A stretch of 64,000 nt of DNA from Bifidobacterium scaligerum (GTDB lineage Bacteria; Actinomycetota; Actinomycetes; Actinomycetales; Bifidobacteriaceae): NCBI RefSeq assembly GCF_002802865.1, contig NZ_PGLQ01000001.1:650613-714612 (forward strand). Reading direction: 5' to 3'. Position numbers and translations under genes: made by a program. A model generated the notes under the pieces. It made no database searches. It saw only the letters and a list, made by a program, of their open reading frames with translations, and had not been told where the DNA came from. Below, piece by piece: positions 46,509-54,184 of the stretch. Positions within the stretch are counted from its first letter, which is position 1; every line of letters starts with the position of its first letter.

Positions 46509-47339
46509 CGGACACAACCGGGACACAGCGACCGCGGAAAACAACGAAATCAGCAGCAATCAGCGAAATCTCACGAAAGTCGTCAAAACGGCGTCATTGC
46601 AACGAAAACGCACCTAATGAAGTCCTCGGAAACCAGCGAAGCAACCCTTCAAACCAGCAAGGGTCACTCAGCCATCTAGTACAAGTAGCTTACTCAGGAC
46701 ATCTGACGCATAGTCACATCATTCATTGAGGCCCAGCGAAAACTGGATGCGTTTTATTCCGTCAATTATGTTGGATAGCTGTAATCGACTGTAGAATCTC
46801 AACAGATTGGAGTCATTTCAATGACCTACATTGAAGATTTACCTGCATATGCTTCGAGCCGAAGTGGTAGCGAGACGCAATGGTGCCAGTCTTCCCGATC
46901 TCATTAACGCTTTTTGTCGAATACGTTGCCGAGGCCAGGCAAAGCGAGATTGAAGCTGCAGGTAAAACACTGCATCCGCTCTCTACGGATTCCGCTCTAC
47001 GCACCGATACTGACTTTGATGCTTTCGAACGTCAAATACTTGACGACGACAAGAACTAACTTCGTTACTCTTATAACAAATTCACACGCCATTGCTCTCC
47101 AAATACTAGCTGCTCCTGCATCATGCATTAAGTCAGCACACCATGCCCGCTCGTGAAAATATGCATTTGAGTGAGCAATGACTGCCGAAGAAACAAATAT
47201 ATATATTCTGTAATAGAGCTATACTCAACGGACGAAATTGACGCCGCGCTCTCCAATGTTGTAATCTGGTGCGGTTCTCCCAAGTCAGCTGACTTGAGCG
47301 GGCCATTGATGACCTGTACACATCACCGGGAGGACGCTG
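46509..47339. other. 831-bp gene-poor, AT-rich region at the island edge
   Basis: GC content drops here relative to the GC-rich exporter cluster upstream. No intact gene of recognised type is present; a decayed coding segment is noted at 46880-47059. Promoter elements for the gene at 47340 must lie at its end. No integrase, tRNA or clear attachment site is visible. Confidence 0.5.
46880..47059 (+). pseudogene. Possible decayed small gene (DNA-binding/antitoxin-like remnant)
   Basis: An ATG frame of 59 codons ends in a protein-like acidic tail (FVEYVAEARQSEIEAAGKTL, then TDFDAFERQILDDDKN). In the next frame just upstream, LRAEVVARRNGASLPDLINA reads like a helix-turn-helix and would join it through one frameshift near 46913. 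This suggests a broken small regulator, but the evidence is weak. Confidence 0.3.
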
Positions 47340-47792
47340 ATGAACGATAAGACCGCACCATTCAAACTTGTATGTCTGATTTGTGGCAAATCGATTAGTC
47401 TTCTTGACGCTGATTTATTCGACGAAGATTCGAACGATAAAAGCTTCTTGCCTAATGGCGCGATGGAGCTATGCTCATACGGACATTACGGCACTACATT
47501 CTTCGACCCTTGCGATGGAACGCAGGTTGCCGCTCTCATCTGCGATGAGTGCATGGAGGAACGCAGCAGCCGACTTCTCTATATCAACAAACAACGTCAG
47601 CTCAAACCATTCGACATCGCAATGAAAGAACTTGAGGAACGATGGAAGGCCGAGAAAGCTGAACGCGAAGCAAATCCCGTTGTCCCTCAATTTCTCCCTG
47701 AGGAGCGGCAAGTGGATGAGGATGGCTACCCGATTATCAACGAGGAGTCTTTCCGCACAATGCTCCCGGAAAAACCATCAACGAACAATTAA
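47340..47792 (+). CDS. Hypothetical protein with cysteine pairs (zinc-ribbon-like)
   Basis: 150 residues, not recognised. CLICG near residue 12 and CDECMEE near residue 68 form a probable zinc knuckle with further Cys and His between (CSYGHYGTTFFDPC); a charged helix (AMKELEERWKAEKAEREANP) and acidic tail follow. First gene of the AT-richer island. A tiny 10-codon frame with AGGA upstream (47847-47879) lies just after it and may be a remnant or leader. Confidence 0.65.
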   Translation: MNDKTAPFKLVCLICGKSISLLDADLFDEDSNDKSFLPNGAMELCSYGHYGTTFFDPCDGTQVAALICDECMEERSSRLLYINKQRQLKPFDIAMKELEERWKAEKAEREANPVVPQFLPEERQVDEDGYPIINEESFRTMLPEKPSTNN

Positions 47793-47912
47793 CCGACAAC
47801 CTCCCACCAACATAATCGGCACCATCCAAATACGACAGGAACAATCATGACTAACGGATTCACCGCACCTTTCTACTAAGCGACTATTGCCTAGTTCGAA
47901 AGGAACATCACC

Positions 47913-48263
47913 ATGTCTCGAACATGGAAAGACCGGCCATACCGAATCATGGAGGCCGAAGCCAAGCGCGCGGGATATACGCACAACACATACTGGCTAC
48001 TCCCCTATAGCGTATCGCGAGAACCTGTACCTGATGTAACGTCATATGCTTATGCCACCAGCTGCAACGCGCACATTCCCGCACGCCGTATACGAGACTA
48101 TCGATGGATTGAGGATGATTGGATTCCCGATTACGGAGCCAGCCACCGCGTTCGCAAAGCACTCAACGCCGCACCCATCGCAGCCAACAACGGCTACGAT
48201 ATGCGCGACTGGGACGATCCCATCGCATATCAGAGACGACGACGCTGGATTATCGGAGAATGA
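47913..48263 (+). CDS. Hypothetical basic protein
   Basis: 116 residues rich in Arg, Tyr and Trp (WLLPYSVSREPVPDVTSYAY; RIRDYRWIEDDWIPDYGASH; YQRRRRWIIGE). No known domain recognised. AAAGGAAC precedes the ATG, and a terminator hairpin follows, so it is probably a real gene. Codon use is AT-richer than core genes. Confidence 0.6.
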   Translation: MSRTWKDRPYRIMEAEAKRAGYTHNTYWLLPYSVSREPVPDVTSYAYATSCNAHIPARRIRDYRWIEDDWIPDYGASHRVRKALNAAPIAANNGYDMRDWDDPIAYQRRRRWIIGE

Positions 48264-48271
48264 TCGATAAT

Positions 48272-48313
48272 GTGTGCTGTGCTCGCAACAACTCGTTCGC
48301 GAGCGCAGCACAC
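48272..48313 (+). terminator. Terminator after the 47913-48263 gene
   Basis: GTGTGCTGTGCTCGC pairs with GCGAGCGCAGCACAC (one G-T wobble) around a 12-nt loop. Confidence 0.65.
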
Positions 48314-48353
48314 TCCTACCAATGCAGCAAAAGAACATAACTAAAGATAAGAG

Positions 48354-48390
48354 GCTGATATGTTTTCCGATTTTGTGAAAACATATCAGC
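48354..48390. terminator. Terminator hairpin between convergent island genes
   Basis: Perfect 14-bp inverted repeat (arm GCTGATATGTTTTC) followed by CAGTCTTTTAAGACT, itself palindromic. It probably ends the minus-strand transcript of the DUF2442 gene. Confidence 0.65.
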
Positions 48391-48427
48391 TCCAGTCTTT
48401 TAAGACTCCGATAGAGTTCGATTGCCG

Positions 48428-49489
48428 CTAGTTACTCGTTCCGCCACTTTCCTCACAATCATCAATGTCGATGGTGAATGTCTTTCCGAGCGCGGTGCAG
48501 TAGTCAGCCAGATAGTCGAGCAGACTAGCCCGGCTAGAACCATCTTCAGCCTTCCACAGCTCCGAGGCGGAGATGCCAGTACGTTTTGACATCTCTTCCA
48601 AGTTGATGCCAGCTTGTTCACGCATGGCAACCATGAGCTTACAAATCTGCTGTTGTTTCTCAAGATTACGGCTTGCCAAGGAATCCGACTCTCTGCCAGA
48701 CTGAGCAAAGTCTTTTCTCAACTGTTCAATCTCAGTCTTCGAATCCTCCGCTTTCTTCTTTCGCTCTTCCTGATCCATGCGTTCAAGCTCATCCGAAGAG
48801 GGCATCGGACCAGGAAGCAACGGAGCTCCAGGTTCAAGCATCCATTCAGCGCGGTCTGCTTCTTCGCCCCACTTGTCCTCTAGCTTGTCCGTAACAGGGA
48901 AGCCTTTATCTGTTACAAATACAATCGGAGAGCCATCAGGGCCTTTATCGCCCACTTTCGGCCAATCCTCTGGATACGTCCAATGTTCGATCACAGACTC
49001 ACAATCCGTCCAAATACGTTCCGGCGCGATGTCGATATCCCCCGGCCAGCATGCTGTGCAGCCAGCCACATGCACCTTATTGAAGAAATCCACATCCTTT
49101 AATTTGGCAAAAGCGGGCCAATCCAGATATGGATTCATGTCGAATACACCGTGACGCCCGTCATTGAATCGCACTTCGATCCAATAGTCTTCCAACGGGA
49201 GCGCTTCGACTACTTCAGGAGTTCCGCCTGACCAAATCTCACTAGTGTCAATTACCCTATGTGCATATTTGTCATAGCACCGCACACCGGAGCGCTTCGG
49301 GGGTTTCGGATCCAACCTTTCAGAAGGGTTTTCAGACGCCTGCACATAATCACGACTATGCTTCGCAAGATAATGCATATACTCACGTAGCTTGCTTTCC
49401 AAAGTCGCGCTCTCCATGAGCATTGCTTTATTGGCCCGATACCAAGTCATCACACCGACCGGTACTTGAACAATCACGTTATCCGCCAT
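48428..49489 (-). CDS. DUF2442 and XRE-type HTH protein
   Basis: 353 residues. Residues about 90-165 match DUF2442 (YWIEVRFNDGRHGVFDMNPY, then DIDIAPERIWTD), a small domain common in toxin-antitoxin-like loci. A charged coiled-coil region (DELERMDQEERKKKAEDSKT) leads to a C-terminal XRE HTH (MVAMREQAGINLEEMSKRTG-ISASELWKAEDG). The N-terminal 80 residues are unrecognised. It is the second gene after the 49508 gene (18-bp gap), divergent from the methylase-PIN operon, and could be its regulator. Confidence 0.75.
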   Translation of the reverse strand: MADNVIVQVPVGVMTWYRANKAMLMESATLESKLREYMHYLAKHSRDYVQASENPSERLDPKPPKRSGVRCYDKYAHRVIDTSEIWSGGTPEVVEALPLEDYWIEVRFNDGRHGVFDMNPYLDWPAFAKLKDVDFFNKVHVAGCTACWPGDIDIAPERIWTDCESVIEHWTYPEDWPKVGDKGPDGSPIVFVTDKGFPVTDKLEDKWGEEADRAEWMLEPGAPLLPGPMPSSDELERMDQEERKKKAEDSKTEIEQLRKDFAQSGRESDSLASRNLEKQQQICKLMVAMREQAGINLEEMSKRTGISASELWKAEDGSSRASLLDYLADYCTALGKTFTIDIDDCEESGGTSN

Positions 49490-49507
49490 AGTTGCACCTC
49501 AATTACA

Positions 49508-50170
49508 CTAATCCCATAAATCGTAAATGTTGTCGGCAATCCAATGCCAGACGCGCTGTGCTTCAACACGGATACGTTTAGCGATCTCCTCGGCTTCTTT
49601 CATGCCGAAGACCCGGCAATATTCGCGGTAACGTGAATCCGCTCCATACGGAAGCCATTTATCCGCTAACGCAAGCACATTGGACGCGTACTCTAAATCC
49701 TCACGCCATGCACAGTAAGCGATTCCAAGCTCTCGCACCGACAAGCGTTCTTTGTAAAATCGCGGCTTATCCATCCGCTCCAAGAGTGCCCATCCCGGTT
49801 CAGAATCCAGCCATCGTTCCAAATCCGCATCATCGCGTTGTATCAGCCATCGAGATTTATCGTCATACCCCTGAGGCCTGCTCATGCATCGTTTTCCCAT
49901 TGCGGCAAGCATTTTCGACATGCGCAGACTTTCCTTACGGCCCAAACCCCAGACGTCTTCGTCGGTAAACCCATCGGTTCTCAGCTGTTGAATCCGATAC
50001 CATTCCACGCGAGCATCACTGTACCGTTTCATTATGGGGTCAACAACAATTCCAAACGCATCAGTCGCCTTCCACAGCGCTTTCCCGATGGGTCTCGGAA
50101 TAGCTCGCAGCATCTTCGTCAGCTCACCATTACCGTTATTGTTGTTCCTGTTGTTTCGGCTATTGGCCAT
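49508..50170 (-). CDS. Hypothetical basic helical protein
   Basis: 220 residues, not recognised. Asn-rich N-terminus (NSRNNRNNNNGNGELTK), then a mostly helical, Trp- and Arg-rich sequence with no membrane segment (IGKALWKATDAFGIVVDPIM, RLSVRELGIAYCAWREDLEY). It sits first in the minus-strand arm of the divergent island pair; possible accessory or effector role by context only. Confidence 0.6.
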   Translation of the reverse strand: MANSRNNRNNNNGNGELTKMLRAIPRPIGKALWKATDAFGIVVDPIMKRYSDARVEWYRIQQLRTDGFTDEDVWGLGRKESLRMSKMLAAMGKRCMSRPQGYDDKSRWLIQRDDADLERWLDSEPGWALLERMDKPRFYKERLSVRELGIAYCAWREDLEYASNVLALADKWLPYGADSRYREYCRVFGMKEAEEIAKRIRVEAQRVWHWIADNIYDLWD

Positions 50171-50336
50171 AGGCGGCTCCTCTCTGAACTTGCAATACTG
50201 CGATTAATAAGCATACTGCGACTTAAAACATTAGTTCGAGGCCGACGCGGCAATACACCGCGCCGACCTTCTTTCTACCCTAAGGAGAGCTTTGCCATGC
50301 TCACCAATTCCGAATACTATCACACATCAAACCTAT

Positions 50337-50412
50337 ATGTGAACCACATTCACATTTGATTTTTTGGAATTTCAGTTATACACTCACAATATAACCTGTG
50401 AATAGGGTCACA
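50337..50412. promoter_or_regulatory. Shared divergent promoter region with two TGTGA-type palindromes
   Basis: ATGTGAA-CCACA-TTCACAT (50337-50355) and TGTGA-ATAGGG-TCACA (50397-50412) are separated by about 60 bp. The second matches the classical CRP/GlxR-type TGTGA-N6-TCACA pattern and lies just after a -10-like TATAAC (50390-50395), a repressing position for the plus-strand operon. Island HTH proteins are other candidate binders. Confidence 0.55.
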
Positions 50413-50426
50413 CCAAGTATAACAAC

Positions 50427-52700
50427 ATGGGAGTCACAGTGGATATGGAACACGACAAGCCTGCGAAGTGGTCATTCACCGAGAACACGCTCTCCTCCGC
50501 CGATATTGCCCGTATGGCCGGCGTACGCCCATCCGCAGTATCGAACTGGCGCAATCGAGAAAACAAGAACTTTCCAAAACCCGTGGACTCCAAAGACGGC
50601 CGTCCCCTCTTCGACTATGACGAGGTGGCAGCATGGCTCACCAGCAATAACATCGCGTTCGAAGACACTCGTATGGAACAGGCCGCGTGGTCGTTCTTTG
50701 ACCGTTGGCGCAACCAAGCCGACCCCATGGCAATGATGTCGCTGCTCCTGTGGTCGCTTTGCGCTCGTAGTGCAGCCAACAGCCTCCACTGCGAGGTCGA
50801 ATGGCAAGCATTCCTTTCCAAGGTCGACGCCGAGCAATCATATACGGATGCATGCCAGCAACTGGTCAACGTCTTGCTCAACGCATACGACGGCAACTCC
50901 ACCGCAGCAGCCCGCCTCGCCCTAACGCCACCGTCCGAAATCGAACAGCTGCAACCGGATGAACTAGCTGAACTGCTTCACTTCGCAAACAATCTCTTCG
51001 CCCTCGGCACCGACAAAATGAATCAACTCGTATCGATAGTGCTTGAACGCACCATCATCAGCCAAGGACGTATGAGCGGTGAATTCGGATGCCCGAAATC
51101 ACGCGTATCGGTTTTGCTAGCCAAACTTGCCGCTGCGCACATTAACAAACACGAGTCCGGCAAACAATCCATCATCGCGTACGATCCCGCATGCGGCATC
51201 CTTGAAAGTCTGCTTCAATTGGGCAGCATCATAGACAAAGACATCAACACACAGCAGCCTGCAGTCGGAGATAATCAACAAAGCAATAGCGAGCGCACCA
51301 TCAAATTCCATTGCGCCGATATCAACGTTCGCACATCGACCATTGCCGCACGCCGGTTCCTTCTTGCCGATCTCACAGGCGTTTCGCTTGATATCCATAC
51401 GCAAGATTGCCTTGTGCAGGATTCTTCTCCTTACACGCGAGCAGATGTCGTTGTATTGGAGACACCGTTCGCCCTGAGATGGGAGCCGAATGACACGGAT
51501 CTGCGTTGGCGATATGGTATGCCCACGAAAAACGATTCAGCTTTGGCATGGGTGCAGGATGCGCTCGCACATCTTTCCGACGTCGGACGCGCATTTGTCG
51601 TAACCTCTGGAGGCCCATTGTTCAGGGCAGGTTCCGAAACCGATGTGCGGCGTGCTCTAGTTGCCGCAGGATGCGTGGAGGCAATCATCGCTTTGCCCTC
51701 CAACTTGTATGTCAATACGTCGATCCCTACGTTCCTCTGGGTGTTGACCCCTCCAAACAAAACCCGCGATACGGTGAGCATGGTCAGCATGACTGTAGAA
51801 AGTGATGCATATGGCGTGCAGGATAAGCCAATCGAATGGATGGAGCAGACACTGAAATGGTTCGCGCATGGTTCTTTGCTTCCCACGCGTCCTCTTATAG
51901 CTCAAACCGTTCGCTCGATTGAATTGTTAGGCGATCCGCAGGTCAATTTGTTGCCATCGCAATGGCTCGACGCAGACAAACAGACCCCGGACGAAATCGA
52001 ACTTACCTATACGCAGCAGCAGGATGCTCTGACACCTATGAACGTTCTGGCGTCCAAGGCTTTTGAGACTTTGCAGCAGTTTGACGCACAGGGTTTGGAT
52101 TGCCGTGGTATTACCACTGTCCGCTTGGGAAGCATCGCCACGATAAGGCAAGGGGACTATAAGCCAGAGCGCAAGTCAGGGTATGCGTTGCACGAACAAG
52201 TTACGCCGGAAGATGTGGTCACTCCAGACGATGTGAGCGCTCATCAACTGCGAGAGTTGGATTCAACGCAGGAATCTAAAGAAGGCAACAGAATCACCGT
52301 AAAGAATGATATTCTGCTGATTTCCGGCGAACTTGCCAAAGCTGTGGTGGATGAATCTGGCGGACGCCGCGTGCATAAAAATGTGCACATCGTCAGATTG
52401 ATGGATGAGCAGCGCTGGAACCCACAATACGTGGCAATCATGGCAGAAGGTACTTGGAGCCGCGATCGGCAGACACCTTCCATATTTGTTAAAGGCATTC
52501 GACCGGCTCAATTGCAGATTCCTGCACTGCCTTTGGATCAACAGAATCGTGTAGTCGCCTATGCGCACGCTGTGGAAACACTGCGGCAGAGCGTGGAACT
52601 ATACCGTACTCAACTTGATACGGTAACTAGCGCCATTCGACACGGTGCAGCTATCGGCATGAATGCCCGCAAACAGTCAAAAAGCGACCAGGAACAATGA
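50427..52700 (+). CDS. HTH-methylase-TRD fusion, type I HsdM-like with degenerate catalytic motif
   Basis: 757 residues. Residues about 20-75 form a MerR/excisionase-like HTH (LSSADIARMAGVRPSAVSNW, then GRPLFDYDEVAAWL). The centre is an N6-adenine methylase fold with SAM motif I as YDPACGILESLL (residues 252-263, normally DPxCGSG) and motif IV as ETPF at 345-348 in place of NPPY/F, so methylation is doubtful. The C-terminus (about 565-745) resembles a type I specificity half (VRLGSIATIRQGDYKPERKS; LQIPALPLDQQNRVVAYAHA). The start is uncertain: ATG 50427 lacks a Shine-Dalgarno; ATG 50445 follows GGGAG. Stop overlaps the next start (ATGA). No HsdR is nearby. Confidence 0.8.
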   Translation: MGVTVDMEHDKPAKWSFTENTLSSADIARMAGVRPSAVSNWRNRENKNFPKPVDSKDGRPLFDYDEVAAWLTSNNIAFEDTRMEQAAWSFFDRWRNQADPMAMMSLLLWSLCARSAANSLHCEVEWQAFLSKVDAEQSYTDACQQLVNVLLNAYDGNSTAAARLALTPPSEIEQLQPDELAELLHFANNLFALGTDKMNQLVSIVLERTIISQGRMSGEFGCPKSRVSVLLAKLAAAHINKHESGKQSIIAYDPACGILESLLQLGSIIDKDINTQQPAVGDNQQSNSERTIKFHCADINVRTSTIAARRFLLADLTGVSLDIHTQDCLVQDSSPYTRADVVVLETPFALRWEPNDTDLRWRYGMPTKNDSALAWVQDALAHLSDVGRAFVVTSGGPLFRAGSETDVRRALVAAGCVEAIIALPSNLYVNTSIPTFLWVLTPPNKTRDTVSMVSMTVESDAYGVQDKPIEWMEQTLKWFAHGSLLPTRPLIAQTVRSIELLGDPQVNLLPSQWLDADKQTPDEIELTYTQQQDALTPMNVLASKAFETLQQFDAQGLDCRGITTVRLGSIATIRQGDYKPERKSGYALHEQVTPEDVVTPDDVSAHQLRELDSTQESKEGNRITVKNDILLISGELAKAVVDESGGRRVHKNVHIVRLMDEQRWNPQYVAIMAEGTWSRDRQTPSIFVKGIRPAQLQIPALPLDQQNRVVAYAHAVETLRQSVELYRTQLDTVTSAIRHGAAIGMNARKQSKSDQEQ

Positions 52701-53056
52701 AGCGTTCACTACTGTGCGTATATGCGTTCTCGTTACCGGTAATCATGGGCTTTGCCATCGACACATATATCAATGCCGTTCGCAGCAGCAGCAAGACCGT
52801 TCATCGCGACGAGACTCAAACCTCAAATTTGAGCTCTTCTCCCCTAATCAGTCTCGATGAGGCTATCGAAATGACTGGCTTACAGAGCGAAACTATTCAG
52901 ACTGGCTTAAAGGAACGAAACGTTCCTCTCATTATGCATGGCAACCAAAAGTTCTATCCGCAAGAAGAAGTGCTGCTTCTGCAGAAACAGCTTCGGTACA
53001 ACAAACTTGAGGCACTGGATGAGCTTGACGAATTGTTGGAAAGGTGGGGATTGTGA
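52697..53056 (+). CDS. Small HTH protein, putative antitoxin partner
   Basis: 119 residues. A hydrophobic N-terminus (LLCVYAFSLPVIMGFAIDTY) precedes a polar linker and a MerR/excisionase-like HTH (LDEAIEMTGLQSETIQTGLK, KFYPQEEVLLLQKQ), then an acidic leucine-rich helix (LEALDELDELLERWGL). The start overlaps the methylase stop (ATGA) and the stop overlaps the PIN start (GTGA). Position directly before a PIN toxin suggests an antitoxin. A later ATG start (52748) would drop the hydrophobic part. Confidence 0.65.
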   Translation: MKRSLLCVYAFSLPVIMGFAIDTYINAVRSSSKTVHRDETQTSNLSSSPLISLDEAIEMTGLQSETIQTGLKERNVPLIMHGNQKFYPQEEVLLLQKQLRYNKLEALDELDELLERWGL

Positions 53057-53724
53057 TTGACTACGGCAGGCATGGCGGCTGCATACGTCGAGTTTTGCTC
53101 GATACCAATATTCTCGTCAACTCCACTGCACGCAAATGGATTTACGCCTTCTACCGCGAAGACGCTCCATTCGAACCTTATACCAGTCGTCAGCTTGTCG
53201 GCGAAACCAGCATAGTGTTAGCGCGAATACGTAGAGAAAAGTACAGCAAAAACAGGCAATGGAAAATCCCGGAAAAGGAGAACAACGTACTCCCAATATT
53301 GCTCAAAAACATTGCGGAACTTACTCCACGTACAGATCGTCGGCTTACTCGCGATAGTTTCATAGGTTCCGACCGCGGCGACATGTTCCTACATTCGATA
53401 ATGGTATGCAACGAATGCAGCTGCCTAGTGACCAACGACAGGAAACTCTATGGATGGCTCAGTGATGCGCAACGAGCAGAATTGGGGTATGAGGTCATGA
53501 CCGCAGACATGTTTCTATGCTCTCTAGCCGAAGATGGTTCGACATTGCTAAAGACTCTCAACTATCAGTTCGAACAGTATGCTTCTACCAACGCAACGCC
53601 GTATTCGCGCATGGTATCAGACCTCAAGCGCGCGCAATGTCCAACGTTCGCCAAGCTCATAGATGGCATGGCGCAACCACCCCACGCTCAAACCAACACA
53701 ACAATAAAGGAGCATCAATCATGA
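53053..53724 (+). CDS. PIN-domain ribonuclease-like protein
   Basis: 223 residues with a PIN nuclease fold. The four expected acids are visible: D17 in VLLDTNILVNS, E51 in QLVGETSIVL, D110 in GSDRGDMFLHS and D129 in CLVTNDRKLYGW. About 70 extra C-terminal residues follow the domain. It starts with GTG overlapping the HTH stop, with AAAGGTGGGG upstream. Longer than VapC toxins (about 130), so a substrate other than initiator tRNA is possible. It is the likely effector of this operon. Confidence 0.82.
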   Translation: MIDYGRHGGCIRRVLLDTNILVNSTARKWIYAFYREDAPFEPYTSRQLVGETSIVLARIRREKYSKNRQWKIPEKENNVLPILLKNIAELTPRTDRRLTRDSFIGSDRGDMFLHSIMVCNECSCLVTNDRKLYGWLSDAQRAELGYEVMTADMFLCSLAEDGSTLLKTLNYQFEQYASTNATPYSRMVSDLKRAQCPTFAKLIDGMAQPPHAQTNTTIKEHQS

Positions 53725-54029
53725 CCAGCAACGCACGAATTCTACATATCGGCAATGTGGAGCCATTCCGCAAAGATTTGTTGCATCAAGACAAGCCTCA
53801 GGCACTCAAAGTTCTTGAAGAAGCCGCCGAAGTGGTGGAAGCCTTCAAAGACTGGAACAAGCACGGTCAAACATCTGAGCAACGTCATGATTTGATTGAC
53901 GAATGCGCCGATGTAATTCAGGCAACGACTAATCTCATGGCCGCCATGAACTTCACTGACGATGAAATCAGTCAAGCCATTAAAGATTGCTACGCACGAA
54001 ATGCCGCGCGAGGCCGCATGACACTGTAA
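53721..54029 (+). CDS. MazG-like nucleotide pyrophosphohydrolase
   Basis: 102-residue all-alpha NTP pyrophosphatase. The metal-binding pair of motifs is present: EEAAEVVEAF (E34, E37) and DLIDECADVI (E61, D64). Start ATG overlaps the PIN stop (ATGA) with AAAGGAG upstream, making four genes coupled in series. MazG-type enzymes hydrolyse (d)NTPs or alarmones; in a defence operon this could alter nucleotide pools, an inference only. Confidence 0.85.
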   Translation: MTSNARILHIGNVEPFRKDLLHQDKPQALKVLEEAAEVVEAFKDWNKHGQTSEQRHDLIDECADVIQATTNLMAAMNFTDDEISQAIKDCYARNAARGRMTL

Positions 54030-54184
54030 GAATCGGAAAACAACATCATCCGCCGGCCCTTTTCCTTGTCTTCCTCATCATCTCTTCTTCTGTAATCACG
54101 GCCACAAGCAACATCGCGGACATGAATCGGGATTAGCATCGGGCGCAATAATCGAACATTATCAACGCAATGGAGGATCACACC

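Noticed and set aside
50427..52700. Functional type I restriction-modification system
   Set aside because: No HsdR gene, specificity domain fused and single, and the methylase motif IV is degenerate.
46447..54029. Prophage or integrative element
   Set aside because: No integrase, structural, replication or conjugation genes and no flanking attachment repeats; called only an accessory island.
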